DNA from: Aromatoleum toluvorans
GTDB taxonomy: Bacteria > Pseudomonadota > Gammaproteobacteria > Burkholderiales > Rhodocyclaceae
Length of the DNA stretch: 64,000 bases
Reading direction: 5' to 3'
Assembly (NCBI RefSeq): GCF_012910905.1
Contig: NZ_WTVN01000001.1
Location: 186,001 to 250,000 of the forward strand
Shown here: piece by piece, positions 25,806-33,540 of the stretch
Numbering within the stretch: position 1 is the first letter of the stretch
How the letters are laid out: the number at the start of each line of letters is the position of its first letter
The notes under the pieces: model-generated
What the model was told of the DNA's origin: nothing
Seen by the model: only the letters and a program-made list of their open reading frames with translations
The model's database searches: none
Position numbers and translations under genes: made by a program

Positions 25806-26774
25806 TCAGTACTCCTCGGGTAGGAGCAGCGTCGTCACACTCCGGTCCGCTTCGGTGATGACCCACACCGTGTTTTCGCCATAACCGCGGCTGGGTCGTG
25901 CCGGATCGATCGGATAGGCCGCCAAAATGCGGCCCTCGCCCGATTTCACCGCCTCGTCATTGAGCTCTCGGTCGGCACTCACGCCCCAGTCACCACGGGT
26001 GTAAGCAGCCAGGCACCGGTTGATCAGTTGCGGAAACATGTCGAGGAGGTCCTCGACACCCGGCGTCATGACCACCCTGCCGAGTTCGAACAAAGGGCTC
26101 CCTCCTGCAGCCCGCTCTGGCGGCAAGTCGTTGGCGATCGCCGCTACACGCAGCGCGGCATCGGCCGGCAACGCGTCGGGCTCGAGCGAGAGCACACCCG
26201 CGCTGACGCCCATCGACACGATGTCCTCGAACCGGTCGCCGAGGTTCACACGGACGCCGCCCAGTTTTCCGATGGGCGGGAACCTGAACGTGCTCAGGGG
26301 GGTGCAAAGGCGCACGCCCAGGCCGTCCAGCAGTGGCCCCTGCCAGTGGTCCAGGAGCGGCAAAGGGCTGAGCGCTTTGACGAGCGTCCATAGGCGCGAA
26401 TGCGATATCTCGGCGCCATCGCCCAGCAGCCAGGCCGTGCGCCCAGCCCGGTCAGGCTGGACCAGGATCGGGTCGTACAGCCAGGTATGGGTGAGCGTGC
26501 CGAAGAGGTTGCGATCCGGAAACCGGCCGGTCAGCTTCTGGATACGGTCCGGATCGGGGACGTACGCCGTGTGACGTTGGTCGGATTCCACAATCGTGAA
26601 ACTGGCCTGTCCGCCAGTCAGCAGGCCGCCCTGGTCGCGCGGCACCGAGAATGCCGACATGAACTGGAGCACCGATGTGTCGCGCCCATACAGGGAGAGC
26701 AGCAGGAGTTCGGACTGCTCGCTGCGGATGCAGGCATCCACGAACAGATCCGAGAAAGACTCGATCGAGAACAT
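25806..26774 (-). CDS. Conserved hypothetical protein of the conjugative element
   Basis: A 322-aa protein beginning MFSIESFSDLFVDACI. I do not recognise a domain. It looks soluble, without signal peptide or membrane segment, and ends in GYGENTVWVITEADRSV, a block I associate with element-borne hypotheticals next to DUF6094-like genes. The frame is open further upstream, but ATG 26774 is chosen because GGAGG precedes it. That site is embedded in the short palindrome ATGGAG-GT-CTCCAT. A structured RNA leader (26853-26901) lies about 80 nt upstream. Confidence 0.7.
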   Translation of the reverse strand: MFSIESFSDLFVDACIRSEQSELLLLSLYGRDTSVLQFMSAFSVPRDQGGLLTGGQASFTIVESDQRHTAYVPDPDRIQKLTGRFPDRNLFGTLTHTWLYDPILVQPDRAGRTAWLLGDGAEISHSRLWTLVKALSPLPLLDHWQGPLLDGLGVRLCTPLSTFRFPPIGKLGGVRVNLGDRFEDIVSMGVSAGVLSLEPDALPADAALRVAAIANDLPPERAAGGSPLFELGRVVMTPGVEDLLDMFPQLINRCLAAYTRGDWGVSADRELNDEAVKSGEGRILAAYPIDPARPSRGYGENTVWVITEADRSVTTLLLPEEY

Positions 26775-26775
26775 G

Positions 26776-26789
26776 ATGGAGACCTCCAT
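26776..26789 (-). promoter_or_regulatory. Palindrome over the ribosome-binding site of the 322-aa gene
   Basis: ATGGAG and CTCCAT are perfect arms around a 2-nt centre, directly before the start codon. It would mask the Shine-Dalgarno, as at several neighbouring genes. Confidence 0.45.
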
Positions 26790-26852
26790 GACGGTGAGCC
26801 GATTGCCAGGCGGCGGTCGGCTGGGGTTGAAGAGAACGGGTGGATGGAACAC

Positions 26853-26901
26853 GAGAACCCCGGGCCGAAGGCCGTACCTGTTTCAGGGGCTGACAGGTCG
26901 C
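26853..26901 (-). ncRNA. Structured leader RNA motif, copy A (radC-motif-like)
   Basis: Read as minus-strand RNA: stem ACCUGU/ACAGGU with loop CAGCCCCUGAA, then a small GGCC-UUC-GGCC hairpin, then GGGGU, which can pair with GCCCC in the first loop to make a pseudoknot. It is preceded by another hairpin (GAUGG/CCAUC arms). Copies B, C and D share this order, and their paired positions change together. Location before genes of a mobile element recalls the radC RNA motif; a covariance search is needed to confirm. Confidence 0.65.
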
Positions 26902-27038
26902 AGTCGCGATGGGCCGACTCCGTGGAGCCGGCGACCATCAACGCGTAATGCCATTCGCACGAATCGCTTTTTCCAGTGTTTCTGTGACAGGCACTCGAAA
27001 AAGCCCCCGCGCCGGTGGCGCAGGGCTCGCAGGATTCT

Positions 27039-27374
27039 TCAATTTGAAGGCATCGCTTCGTGTAGGGCGGACAGCCACACGCGGCCGTTGTAGCTGATAT
27101 AGGCGACCTGCTGGTCGCAACCGTCGAGCACCTCGCCCCCTGCCCAGTTGCCGGCACCAAGTGCGTGCTGGTCGATGAACGAACGCACGCGCTGGCGTGC
27201 GTCCTGGAGCGAAGTGACCCGTGCGAAACGGTTGGGGATCCCCAGCAGCGGTTGGCTGGGATCCTGTTGGAGATCCGGGTTGCCGCGGGTGAAAAGTGCC
27301 ACCCGCAAGGCTTGAACGCGCTGCAGCGTCCACGCGTCGGATTCCCGGTCGAATTTCATCTGTCGGATGATCAT
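27039..27374 (-). CDS. Hypothetical protein of the conjugative element, 111 aa
   Basis: Begins MIIRQMKFDRESDAWTL. No recognised domain, signal peptide or membrane segment. The ATG at 27374 follows GGGAG within a CCUC/GGGAG-rich leader. The upstream leader contains GGGGCGUC...CCCGACGGG, also found before the DUF3275 gene. It probably belongs to the minus-strand accessory operon, being close to its neighbours on the same strand. Function unknown. Confidence 0.6.
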   Translation of the reverse strand: MIIRQMKFDRESDAWTLQRVQALRVALFTRGNPDLQQDPSQPLLGIPNRFARVTSLQDARQRVRSFIDQHALGAGNWAGGEVLDGCDQQVAYISYNGRVWLSALHEAMPSN

Positions 27375-27475
27375 GATGAGACTCCCGTGAGGCCCGTCGG
27401 GACGCCCCAACGGGGGCAGAACCCGATGGGCACGATTGAAGATGAGATGTGCGGATGCGGGCGCCGCGAGGGCCC

Positions 27476-28120
27476 TCACGTGCCGATGCGTCGCACCGGC
27501 ACCAGGACGAACTGCTCGCCGGCGGCAAGCGCCGCCTTCAGGGCCGAGTCGTTCGGGATGTGGACCGAACGGGCGCTGGCATCGAAGAACGGCGACTGTT
27601 CGGTCAGCCGGTCGGAAAGCAGTGTCGCCAGGTCAGTCAGCGCGTCATGCACGGCGTCTTCCGGAAAGGGAGAATGCTGCTCGGCATCCATGTGATCGGC
27701 GCCTTCCACCAGCCGATCGGCGAGGTAGGTCAGGAGCGCGGCCGCCATCGGAAAGAGGGCTTCCTGCCAATCGACGTCGCCGTCGGCCCCAACCGGAATC
27801 TCCATCTGATCGGCGCCCGCTTCGGGAAGGAGCTCGCACAACCGGTTCAAGGCGCTCGCGAGCGCGTGATTGAAGGCGGTTCGCACCCGTTGGAGGATCG
27901 CCCAGAAAGCGGCGGGTTCGTCCTGCGCGCGGCAGGCCAGCGGCCAGATCATCTCCGTGGTGGCGAGGCCGGCAGCGTGACACATCAGTCTGGTGCGCAG
28001 AAAGTCGGTGCAATGGGCTCTCCACTCAGCGTCGTTCTGCACAGGGCGCGGCGCTTGAGTTCGGGCCGAGGCCAGCACATCGACCTCTCGCACGAGCACC
28101 CACATGAGATCGTGTTTCAT
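27476..28120 (-). CDS. Hypothetical protein of the conjugative element, 214 aa
   Basis: Begins MKHDLMWVLVREVDVL and ends FVLVPVRRIGT. Mostly helical and acidic in appearance, with no known motif. The ribosome site AGGAG lies in the loop of the hairpin CAAGU-UAGGAG-ACUUG (28123-28138), close before the ATG. It lies between the DUF6094-like methyltransferase and the 111-aa gene in the same direction. Function unknown. Confidence 0.65.
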   Translation of the reverse strand: MKHDLMWVLVREVDVLASARTQAPRPVQNDAEWRAHCTDFLRTRLMCHAAGLATTEMIWPLACRAQDEPAAFWAILQRVRTAFNHALASALNRLCELLPEAGADQMEIPVGADGDVDWQEALFPMAAALLTYLADRLVEGADHMDAEQHSPFPEDAVHDALTDLATLLSDRLTEQSPFFDASARSVHIPNDSALKAALAAGEQFVLVPVRRIGT

Positions 28121-28122
28121 GG

Positions 28123-28138
28123 CAAGTCTCCTAACTTG
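28123..28138 (-). promoter_or_regulatory. Hairpin presenting the ribosome site of the 214-aa gene in its loop
   Basis: Minus-strand arms CAAGT and ACTTG flank the loop TAGGAG, which contains the Shine-Dalgarno. Here the site is exposed in the loop rather than paired. Confidence 0.4.
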
Positions 28139-28291
28139 ATGGATGGCTACGCGGGCAGCAGAAGGAGATCGCCCGAAGGGCCGTCTCCTTCGGGTCGCGT
28201 TGCTGAGGATGGTTGGGCGCCGATGAGCGCCCGGTCAGCGATGGCGGAAGCGCTCCGCGGCAAGCGTGAAGCCGGGCCGTGCGCCCCGCAG

Positions 28292-29395
28292 CTACTGGAT
28301 GGTGACGACGGACCCCAGGCGGGATCCCGGCGTGAAGTCGATACCCCGGATGACGGGCACGAAGCGGTCGGTCAGGATGACGGTCTCGTTCGCGGTGCCG
28401 TCCGGGTTCTCGCTCAGTTCAACGGTGCGCACCTTGTCCTTGTAGGTATCGCCCTTGATGAGGAGGGTGCGTCCGCTCGCGGAAGTGACCACGCCTTGCG
28501 CCTGGCCTGCCGCCAGAGCGAGGGCGAGATGCCAGCGCCCCATCGCCTGCAACGGTGGCCGGTGTTCAGCCTTGCCGTCACCGAAATGGATGCCGAACTG
28601 GGGCCACAGACTGTGTGCGTACAGGCGTTGCACCTCGGCGGCGAGTTGGGCCGCATCGATCCGCACGGCATGGAAGCGAACGGCCTCCCCCGTTGTCACT
28701 TCGGGAACGAGATAGGGCTCCTCGGGCCACGCTTCCGGTAGCACGCGATCCAGGAAATCGCCCTTGCCCGCCGCTCGCAACATGGCGGCGATCGCCGGCT
28801 CGGGTCGAGCCGACCGTCGCCGCACACCGAATACGACACACTGCTTGAAATGCTGTTCGGGTGCCATGAAGAAGCGGACGCGGTCGAAGCTCCGCGCGAT
28901 CAAGCTCGCGAACTCCTCATCGAATACGTGGTACGGCACGATCAGGACCAGGATGCCGCCGTAGGCAAGACTTGCGATCGACCTGCGGAAGAAGATCTTT
29001 TCCAGACGTTCGGCCTTCGCCCTGTCGCCCGTGTGGGCCCGGTCGGCAACGGCGTCACCGTAAGGGGGATTGAGGAACAGCAACCCCATCGTACGCGGGC
29101 CGACGACGACGTCCTGGACGTCGCTGTGGATCGCGACATCCAGCAAGGCCTTGGCATGCCAGGCGCGATCGGCGTCGAACTCCACGCCGAGTGCCTGGAC
29201 GGCGGCGCCGCACTCGACCAGCGCACCCTTGAGCGCGTGCAACGCACATCCCTCGCCACAGCAGGGATCGAAGATGCGCAGATCGTCCCCGGCGATGTCC
29301 AGGGCGGCGATGATGCGCCCCAAGGTCGCTTCGTCGGTGGGGAAGTAACCGTTCTTGATGAAGTTACGCGCCAGGCGCGGGAAGATTAGGGCCAT
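28292..29395 (-). CDS. DUF6094-like N6-adenine methyltransferase
   Basis: A 367-aa protein beginning MALIFPRLARNFIKNGYFPTD. SAM motif I is RIFDPCCGEGCAL (about 40-52), the catalytic motif is LFLNPPYGDAV (about 105-115), followed by GGILVLIVPYHV. This is the DNA adenine methylase fold of the DUF6094 family, present in many ICEs of this type, and perhaps protects the element against host restriction on entry. The ATG at 29395 is preceded by CCUC-ACG-GAGG, a short stem over the Shine-Dalgarno, and by leader motif B. The frame is open upstream but without protein-like sequence. Confidence 0.78.
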   Translation of the reverse strand: MALIFPRLARNFIKNGYFPTDEATLGRIIAALDIAGDDLRIFDPCCGEGCALHALKGALVECGAAVQALGVEFDADRAWHAKALLDVAIHSDVQDVVVGPRTMGLLFLNPPYGDAVADRAHTGDRAKAERLEKIFFRRSIASLAYGGILVLIVPYHVFDEEFASLIARSFDRVRFFMAPEQHFKQCVVFGVRRRSARPEPAIAAMLRAAGKGDFLDRVLPEAWPEEPYLVPEVTTGEAVRFHAVRIDAAQLAAEVQRLYAHSLWPQFGIHFGDGKAEHRPPLQAMGRWHLALALAAGQAQGVVTSASGRTLLIKGDTYKDKVRTVELSENPDGTANETVILTDRFVPVIRGIDFTPGSRLGSVVTIQ

Positions 29396-29466
29396 GATGC
29401 CTCCGTGAGGAAACCGCGGCTGCATCGGGCGGTACGGGCCGACGACGACCCGCGGGGGTGAGAAAA

Positions 29467-29516
29467 GGTGTCCCGGAGCGAAGGCTCCTGCCTGTTTCAG
29501 GGACTGACAGGCTGCC
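29467..29516 (-). ncRNA. Structured leader RNA motif, copy B
   Basis: RNA stem GCCUGU/ACAGGC with loop CAGUCCCUGAA, then hairpin GGAGC-CUUC-GCUCC, then GGGAC, complementary to GUCCC in the loop. Relative to copy A, the first stem pair is G-C instead of A-U and the pseudoknot has U-A in place of C-G, so both helices show compensatory change. It lies 72 nt upstream of the methyltransferase ATG and is preceded by a GCCGG/CCGGC hairpin. Confidence 0.7.
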
Positions 29517-29804
29517 GGGCGGATGGCGCCGGCAACAGACAACGCATGAACGAACTCCCAGAGAAGGCCTGCACCCAAGCAGTCTGTGGGAACCCGCTGG
29601 TTCCGCTTCGGACGGAGTTTGGACGATGCCTTCGTCACACCGGCCGGCTCCGTCGCCAGCGGCCTGGGAGCACAAGGTGCACCGGTGCGAGACACCCCAA
29701 TGGAAGGCCAGGGTGCCGATGAGAAAGCCGCGCGGGCGGAGTCGCCCACGCAAATGCCGCAACACATCGGGCGTGTTGCTGCCCAGCTATCGATGACGCC
29801 CTGA

Positions 29805-29855
29805 CGGGCTTTCCGAATCAGCGCCGGGCGCCGCAGTATTGATTCGGAAAGCCCG
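29805..29855. terminator. Perfect 16-bp inverted repeat downstream of the DUF3275 gene
   Basis: CGGGCTTTCCGAATCA (29805-29820) and TGATTCGGAAAGCCCG (29840-29855) are exact arms around 19 nt. It lies 42 bp after the DUF3275 stop. No U-run follows on the minus strand, so it could be a pausing hairpin, a processing site or a protein-binding site as well as a terminator. Confidence 0.45.
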
Positions 29856-29897
29856 CGAACGGGCGATTGTTTCGTCGGCCATCATGGCCAACGCACG

Positions 29898-30557
29898 TCA
29901 CGTGTCGGACTTCGTGGCCAGGTATGCCTGGTACCGCTCCGACTCCTCCGGATACCACGTTTGCTCCTCAGGAATGAAGCCGTAACGGAGGCCGGCTTTC
30001 AGGCGGTTCCGTTGTTCCCTGAAGCGCCTGCGGTCGTCGATCGCGGGGTCAAGCTTCACCGGCTGGCGCGACGCCACCAATGCGTGGAGCTCCTCGCCGA
30101 ACAAGGCACCGTCCGAGGAATCGCCGGGAACTGAGCTTGGGATCGCTTCGGACTCGTCAGGTGCCGAATCGGCAGGCGTTCTGCTCGGACTCGCGCCCTG
30201 CTTTTCGGCGGCCGGTGAGCCCTCGAGCGGCGTCGCACCGGATTCGTGGGTGGACTCGTCGGCCGGATCAGGCTCAGTCGTCGAGTCGGGAAGCGAGCTT
30301 TCGGTGCCGGCATGGATCTGCAGGTCGGCCAGGCGCGCCCGGATCTCCACCACCAGTCGGCCATTCGCGTTGTAGGACCACGAGAAAATGCGCTGGATGG
30401 TGTAGTGCCCGGTATAGACGCCCTCCTCAAACTGATCGAGGACGGGGTCCTTGACACGGAACTCGCCAATATCGGTGAGCAGGTCGCCCACACAGAATGG
30501 TCCGTTGGCGCCGTTGATGCGCTTGATGCAAAGGGAGCCCTCGACAGTCACGCTCAT
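29898..30557 (-). CDS. DUF3275 family protein
   Basis: A 219-aa protein. Residues 1-80 (MSVTVEGSLCIKRINGANGPFCVGDL, the region up to LVVEIRARLADLQIH) form the conserved beta-rich DUF3275 core; residues 90-150 are a low-complexity linker rich in Ser, Pro, Asp and Glu; the end (RLKAGLRYGFI, YPEESERYQAYLA) is again conserved. DUF3275 proteins are found almost only on ICEs and plasmids of this class, next to DUF3577; their role is unknown. ATG 30557 has GGAGG at a good distance, held in a 6-bp hairpin (30566-30587). Confidence 0.8.
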   Translation of the reverse strand: MSVTVEGSLCIKRINGANGPFCVGDLLTDIGEFRVKDPVLDQFEEGVYTGHYTIQRIFSWSYNANGRLVVEIRARLADLQIHAGTESSLPDSTTEPDPADESTHESGATPLEGSPAAEKQGASPSRTPADSAPDESEAIPSSVPGDSSDGALFGEELHALVASRQPVKLDPAIDDRRRFREQRNRLKAGLRYGFIPEEQTWYPEESERYQAYLATKSDT

Positions 30558-30565
30558 GGTTTCAA

Positions 30566-30587
30566 CCTCCGTAGGATGGATCGGAGG
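30566..30587 (-). promoter_or_regulatory. Hairpin sequestering the DUF3275 ribosome-binding site
   Basis: Minus-strand CCTCCG pairs with CGGAGG over a 10-nt loop; the second arm is the Shine-Dalgarno, 8 nt before the ATG. Confidence 0.6.
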
Positions 30588-30747
30588 CCTGCCCCGTCGG
30601 GGAGACGCCCCGATGGGTGACAACTTCATGGATGACGGATGGGGTCAGCCTGCCGGAAAAGGACCGCCAACTTTCGTCGGCGGGTCCGGTTTCAAGGAAG
30701 CACCGGTTTTCCGGACCAGCGCGGGGCGCTGACAGGCAAACCCATGT

Positions 30748-30797
30748 GAGAAAACCCCGGGCCGAAGGCCGTACCTGTTTCAGGGGCTGACAGGTCG
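30748..30797 (-). ncRNA. Structured leader RNA motif, copy C
   Basis: Identical to copy A across the core (ACCUGU/ACAGGU stem, CAGCCCCUGAA loop, GGCC-UUC-GGCC hairpin, GGGG). It lies between the DUF3577 stop and the DUF3275 start, about 190 nt before the latter. An upstream hairpin GCACGTTT/AAACGTGC lies at 30804-30825. Confidence 0.65.
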
Positions 30798-30885
30798 CGC
30801 AGCGCACGTTTTTGCCGAAACGTGCAAAACAGGGGAAAGTCGGAATGGCTCCCGACGTATGAACGGACGCATCCAAGGTGACGCG

Positions 30886-31365
30886 TCACCCGTGGGTACC
30901 GTTGCGTGGCTCAATTTGCTGCGGCGGACGCTCGTATGTCGTCTCGCCATCCACTTTGACGTGACTCAGCAAGAAGAGACGGCCCTTGATGATGGCTCGC
31001 GGCTCCTGGGTCACCTGACCGGTGGTCTTGTCCTTGACCTCGGTCGTGTAGCAATGCGGGTAAATGTCCCCGATCTTGAACGCGACAAAGACCTTGCGGC
31101 CCGCATCGACGTCCCCTTGCAACGACTGCACCAGCTCGACGCAGGCGTCGTCGGTGACACGCACGTCGAAATAGCTATAGCTGGGATCCGTCGTGTCCCC
31201 GTGCAACGCGTTGATCGCGCAGGCGAGAAACGGCTTGCCTTGACGACCGCCGCCTTTGCGCGGATTCACCCAGCGAATGCGGGACAAATATCCGCATCCC
31301 TGCGTGTGCAGATCAAAATACTCCTTGTCGGGAGCAGCGGTATTGGAGTGCGCTTGGTCGGACAT
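30886..31365 (-). CDS. DUF3577 family protein (STY4534-type ICE protein)
   Basis: A 159-aa protein beginning MSDQAHSNTAAPDKEYFDLHT, with the family block GCGYLSRIRWVNPRKGGGRQ (about 23-42), then PFLACAINALHGD and FKIGDIYPHCYT. DUF3577 (STY4534 family) proteins are conserved in SPI-7-like ICEs and have been annotated as ICE replication proteins. It is the first gene of the minus-strand accessory set, 165 bp downstream of a good sigma-70 promoter. The leader holds RNA motif D, a long hairpin, a terminator-like stem and a stem over the GGAG. Confidence 0.83.
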   Translation of the reverse strand: MSDQAHSNTAAPDKEYFDLHTQGCGYLSRIRWVNPRKGGGRQGKPFLACAINALHGDTTDPSYSYFDVRVTDDACVELVQSLQGDVDAGRKVFVAFKIGDIYPHCYTTEVKDKTTGQVTQEPRAIIKGRLFLLSHVKVDGETTYERPPQQIEPRNGTHG

Positions 31366-31367
31366 GA

Positions 31368-31406
31368 TGATCTCCAAACAAAAAAATCGGGAGATCACAC
31401 GCCCGA
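31368..31406 (-). promoter_or_regulatory. Attenuator-like region of the DUF3577 leader
   Basis: On the minus strand UCGGG pairs with CCCGA, followed by a run of seven U, the form of an intrinsic terminator. Its 3' half overlaps UGAUCUCC, which can instead pair perfectly over 8 bp with GGAGAUCA containing the Shine-Dalgarno. Just upstream, AUCGGGAAG and CUUCCCGAU can form a 9-bp hairpin. The alternative pairings suggest regulated read-through and translation. Confidence 0.6.
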
Positions 31407-31450
31407 CATCGGGAAGAGAGATCTTCCCGATCGGGTGGGTGACACTGACG

Positions 31451-31497
31451 AAGCCCCGAGCCCGAAGGCCGTTCCGGTTACAGGGGCTGACCGGACG
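31451..31497 (-). ncRNA. Structured leader RNA motif, copy D
   Basis: RNA stem UCCGGU/ACCGGA with loop CAGCCCCUGUA, hairpin GGCC-UUCG-GGCU, then GGGGC, fully complementary to GCCCC of the loop. Two stem pairs differ from copy A with pairing kept. It is preceded by CAGCC-GCAU-GGCUG and begins about 25-30 nt after the predicted transcription start. Confidence 0.7.
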
Positions 31498-31529
31498 CCG
31501 CGCAGCCATGCGGCTGAACGTCATACATA

Positions 31530-31558
31530 TTCATACGCCGCGAAAACGCGATCGTCAA
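31530..31558 (-). promoter_or_regulatory. Sigma-70 promoter for the DUF3577 accessory operon
   Basis: On the minus strand TTGACG (31558-31553), a 17-nt spacer and TATGAA (31535-31530). It points into leader motif D and the DUF3577 gene. Confidence 0.65.
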
Positions 31559-32041
31559 GGGTCGATTCATGGCCATGGGCTCAGCCCCCTCTCCAATTCA
31601 GGCACCCCGGGCATCAGCCTCGTTTCCGAAGCGCCCTTCGACTGTGCCACACAGGCCGAGGCGCAATCGAACGCGCCTTGCATCTCGCTGCGCGGTGACC
31701 GATAGTGGGCAGATCGCGTTCAATTTTCCTGCGCGGACGAGACACGTGGCCGAGACCGCAGTCCTTCCTCGCCGTGGGCTTGGATAGGCGCCGCTCGCCC
31801 TCTCGCGCCAGGTGATACCCGCCGTGGCACCGGTGCAGCACCTTGCGCGCACTGTCTCAGGCGACCGCCCACGATTTCGCTGTACGGCACTCGGGCCGAT
31901 GACATCAGCAGCGGAGAAGAACTGTCCCATGCGGACTCGCCACGGCCGCCTCGCTTCCGACGCTTCGCCGACTTGCTACGGCGGTCCACCACACTCGCCC
32001 GCGCCGGCAATCGCGCCATGCCAAAGCCTGTGGAGACACCT
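31559..32041. other. Non-coding gap upstream of the RepA region
   Basis: No convincing gene or repeat was found in either direction. The stretch separates the divergently read accessory operon (minus) and the RepA operon (plus) and must hold a plus-strand promoter, which I could not place. Confidence 0.4.
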
Positions 32042-32374
32042 ATGACGAACATCGTCTCGATTGATACCCACCCTGCCCGCCTGCGACCCGGCGAGATGGC
32101 GCTCCACGCCGAGTACGGCTGGGTCGAGATTCTCGAGCGCGCCGGCTCGCGCCGAAGGATCCGCTGGATCGAGCGACCACCGGTTTCATCGGAGCTTCCG
32201 CGCACTGAGGTCGACCATGCCGGCGACGTCTCGATGGAATCGCCCGCCGTCTGGGAAGACTGGGTCGATGGCAATGCCTTGAAAGGGACATCCCGTCCCC
32301 TACCCGCATCGGGCCGGCGCGCGGCCGTTCCCCCTGCGATCCTGCCGCGGCGGACGACGGCACCGGAGGGATGA
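32042..32374 (+). CDS. Hypothetical protein upstream of repA, 110 aa
   Basis: Begins MTNIVSIDTHPARLRPGEMA and is preceded by GGAGACACCT. The first half (LHAEYGWVEILERAGSRRRI) looks like a small beta-barrel, such as a KOW/SH3-like fold; the second half is Pro/Arg-rich and probably disordered. It ends 4 bp before the RepA start, so it is probably co-transcribed. I do not recognise the family. It may act in replication control, which is inference from position. Confidence 0.55.
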   Translation: MTNIVSIDTHPARLRPGEMALHAEYGWVEILERAGSRRRIRWIERPPVSSELPRTEVDHAGDVSMESPAVWEDWVDGNALKGTSRPLPASGRRAAVPPAILPRRTTAPEG

Positions 32375-32378
32375 TGCG

Positions 32379-33449
32379 ATGGCTCGTATGGTCCCGGAAC
32401 GGGAAAGCCCGCCGAAGGAGCGTCCAGTCGCCGCCGGAGCCGCCCGCCGCGCGCAAGAGGAGCATCGACCGCCCATGGCCGCAATCGAACCGAACCAGCT
32501 GACGCTGGATTATCGATCCGGGGACGCCGTTCCAACGTGGGTGCGCGAAGTCATCGACACCCACTTCGCCATCGAGGCGGAAGACGCGCGACACGCCGGC
32601 TCGCTCGGTTTCATGGCCCGCGCCCTCGTCATCGCCACGATGCCGTACAAGGATCCCAGGACGGACGTCTTCAAGCGCCAGAACGGGGATTTCCGCCTGC
32701 GGATCATCGCCGGCTACGAGGGTGGCATCCCATATGGCATCTATCCCCGCCTGCTGATGTCCTGGGTGTCGACCGAGGCAGTCCGCAGGCAGTCACCGGA
32801 GATCCAGCTGGGCGACACGTTGCGCGCCTTCCTGCGCGACGTCATGGACCTGCGCAGCAGCGGCGGCGGCGCCCGGGGCAGCGGCAGCCGCGTCGCCGAG
32901 CAGGTCAAGCGACTGTTCGGCTCTCTCATCACGGCCCATTACACCGGCAGCCAGCAGCAAAGGGGCTTCGTCCTCCGGAATGTGCTGATCGCAGAGAACC
33001 TGCAGTTGAACGATGCCGAGCTGATCGGCCTGTGGACGCCCCAGCACGCCCACGAAGCCGGCCGATGGCAATCTCAGGTCCGCCTGAGTAACGGCTTTTT
33101 CCGCGAATGCATCGACAACCCCGTGCCCATCGACCTTCGAGCATACAAGGCGCTGCGGGGCTCACCACTGGCGATGGACGTCTATACCTGGCTTACCTAC
33201 CGGATGAGCTACACCCAGCGCCGCAGCCGCCCCATCCGCTGGGAACCCCTCATGATGCAGTTCGGCTGCGACTACGGTTCCGAGACCAACCAGGCCGTGC
33301 GCGACTTCAAGAAGGCATTCCTGAAGGCGTTGAAGCTGGTCCTCGCAGTCTATCCGCAGGCCCGCGTCGAGGTCGGAGACGCAGGCGTCGTGTTGCTGCC
33401 GTCCCGGCCCCACATCCTCCCTCCGCCCGTCCAGCACACCCTCTTCTGA
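32379..33449 (+). CDS. repA: Plasmid-type replication initiator RepA
   Basis: A 356-aa protein matching plasmid-encoded RepA proteins (RepA_C-like): GIYPRLLMSWVSTEAVR, GGARGSGSRVAEQVKRLF, NPVPIDLRAYKALRGSPLAMD (given as the region at about 245-265), then YTWLTYRMSY and IRWEPLMMQFG, ending in a winged-helix-like part. Such proteins bind iterons and open the origin. Here four 16-bp iterons and three DnaA-like boxes lie directly downstream. The first 35 residues are Arg/Glu-rich and may be an extension; the Met in PPMAAIEPNQL is an alternative start. Confidence 0.85.
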   Translation: MARMVPERESPPKERPVAAGAARRAQEEHRPPMAAIEPNQLTLDYRSGDAVPTWVREVIDTHFAIEAEDARHAGSLGFMARALVIATMPYKDPRTDVFKRQNGDFRLRIIAGYEGGIPYGIYPRLLMSWVSTEAVRRQSPEIQLGDTLRAFLRDVMDLRSSGGGARGSGSRVAEQVKRLFGSLITAHYTGSQQQRGFVLRNVLIAENLQLNDAELIGLWTPQHAHEAGRWQSQVRLSNGFFRECIDNPVPIDLRAYKALRGSPLAMDVYTWLTYRMSYTQRRSRPIRWEPLMMQFGCDYGSETNQAVRDFKKAFLKALKLVLAVYPQARVEVGDAGVVLLPSRPHILPPPVQHTLF

Positions 33450-33540
33450 CGCCGGACGCCTGCGGCCACTGAAACCGCTCCCCGCGAGCCGACCAAGGCT
33501 TGCCCGACCATGTGCTCGGAGAGCGGAACGACAGCCCCTT

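Noticed and set aside
31720-32535. 271-codon minus-strand frame across the repA leader
   Set aside because: Arg/Ser/Pro-rich, no ribosome site, antisense to the 110-aa gene and the start of repA.
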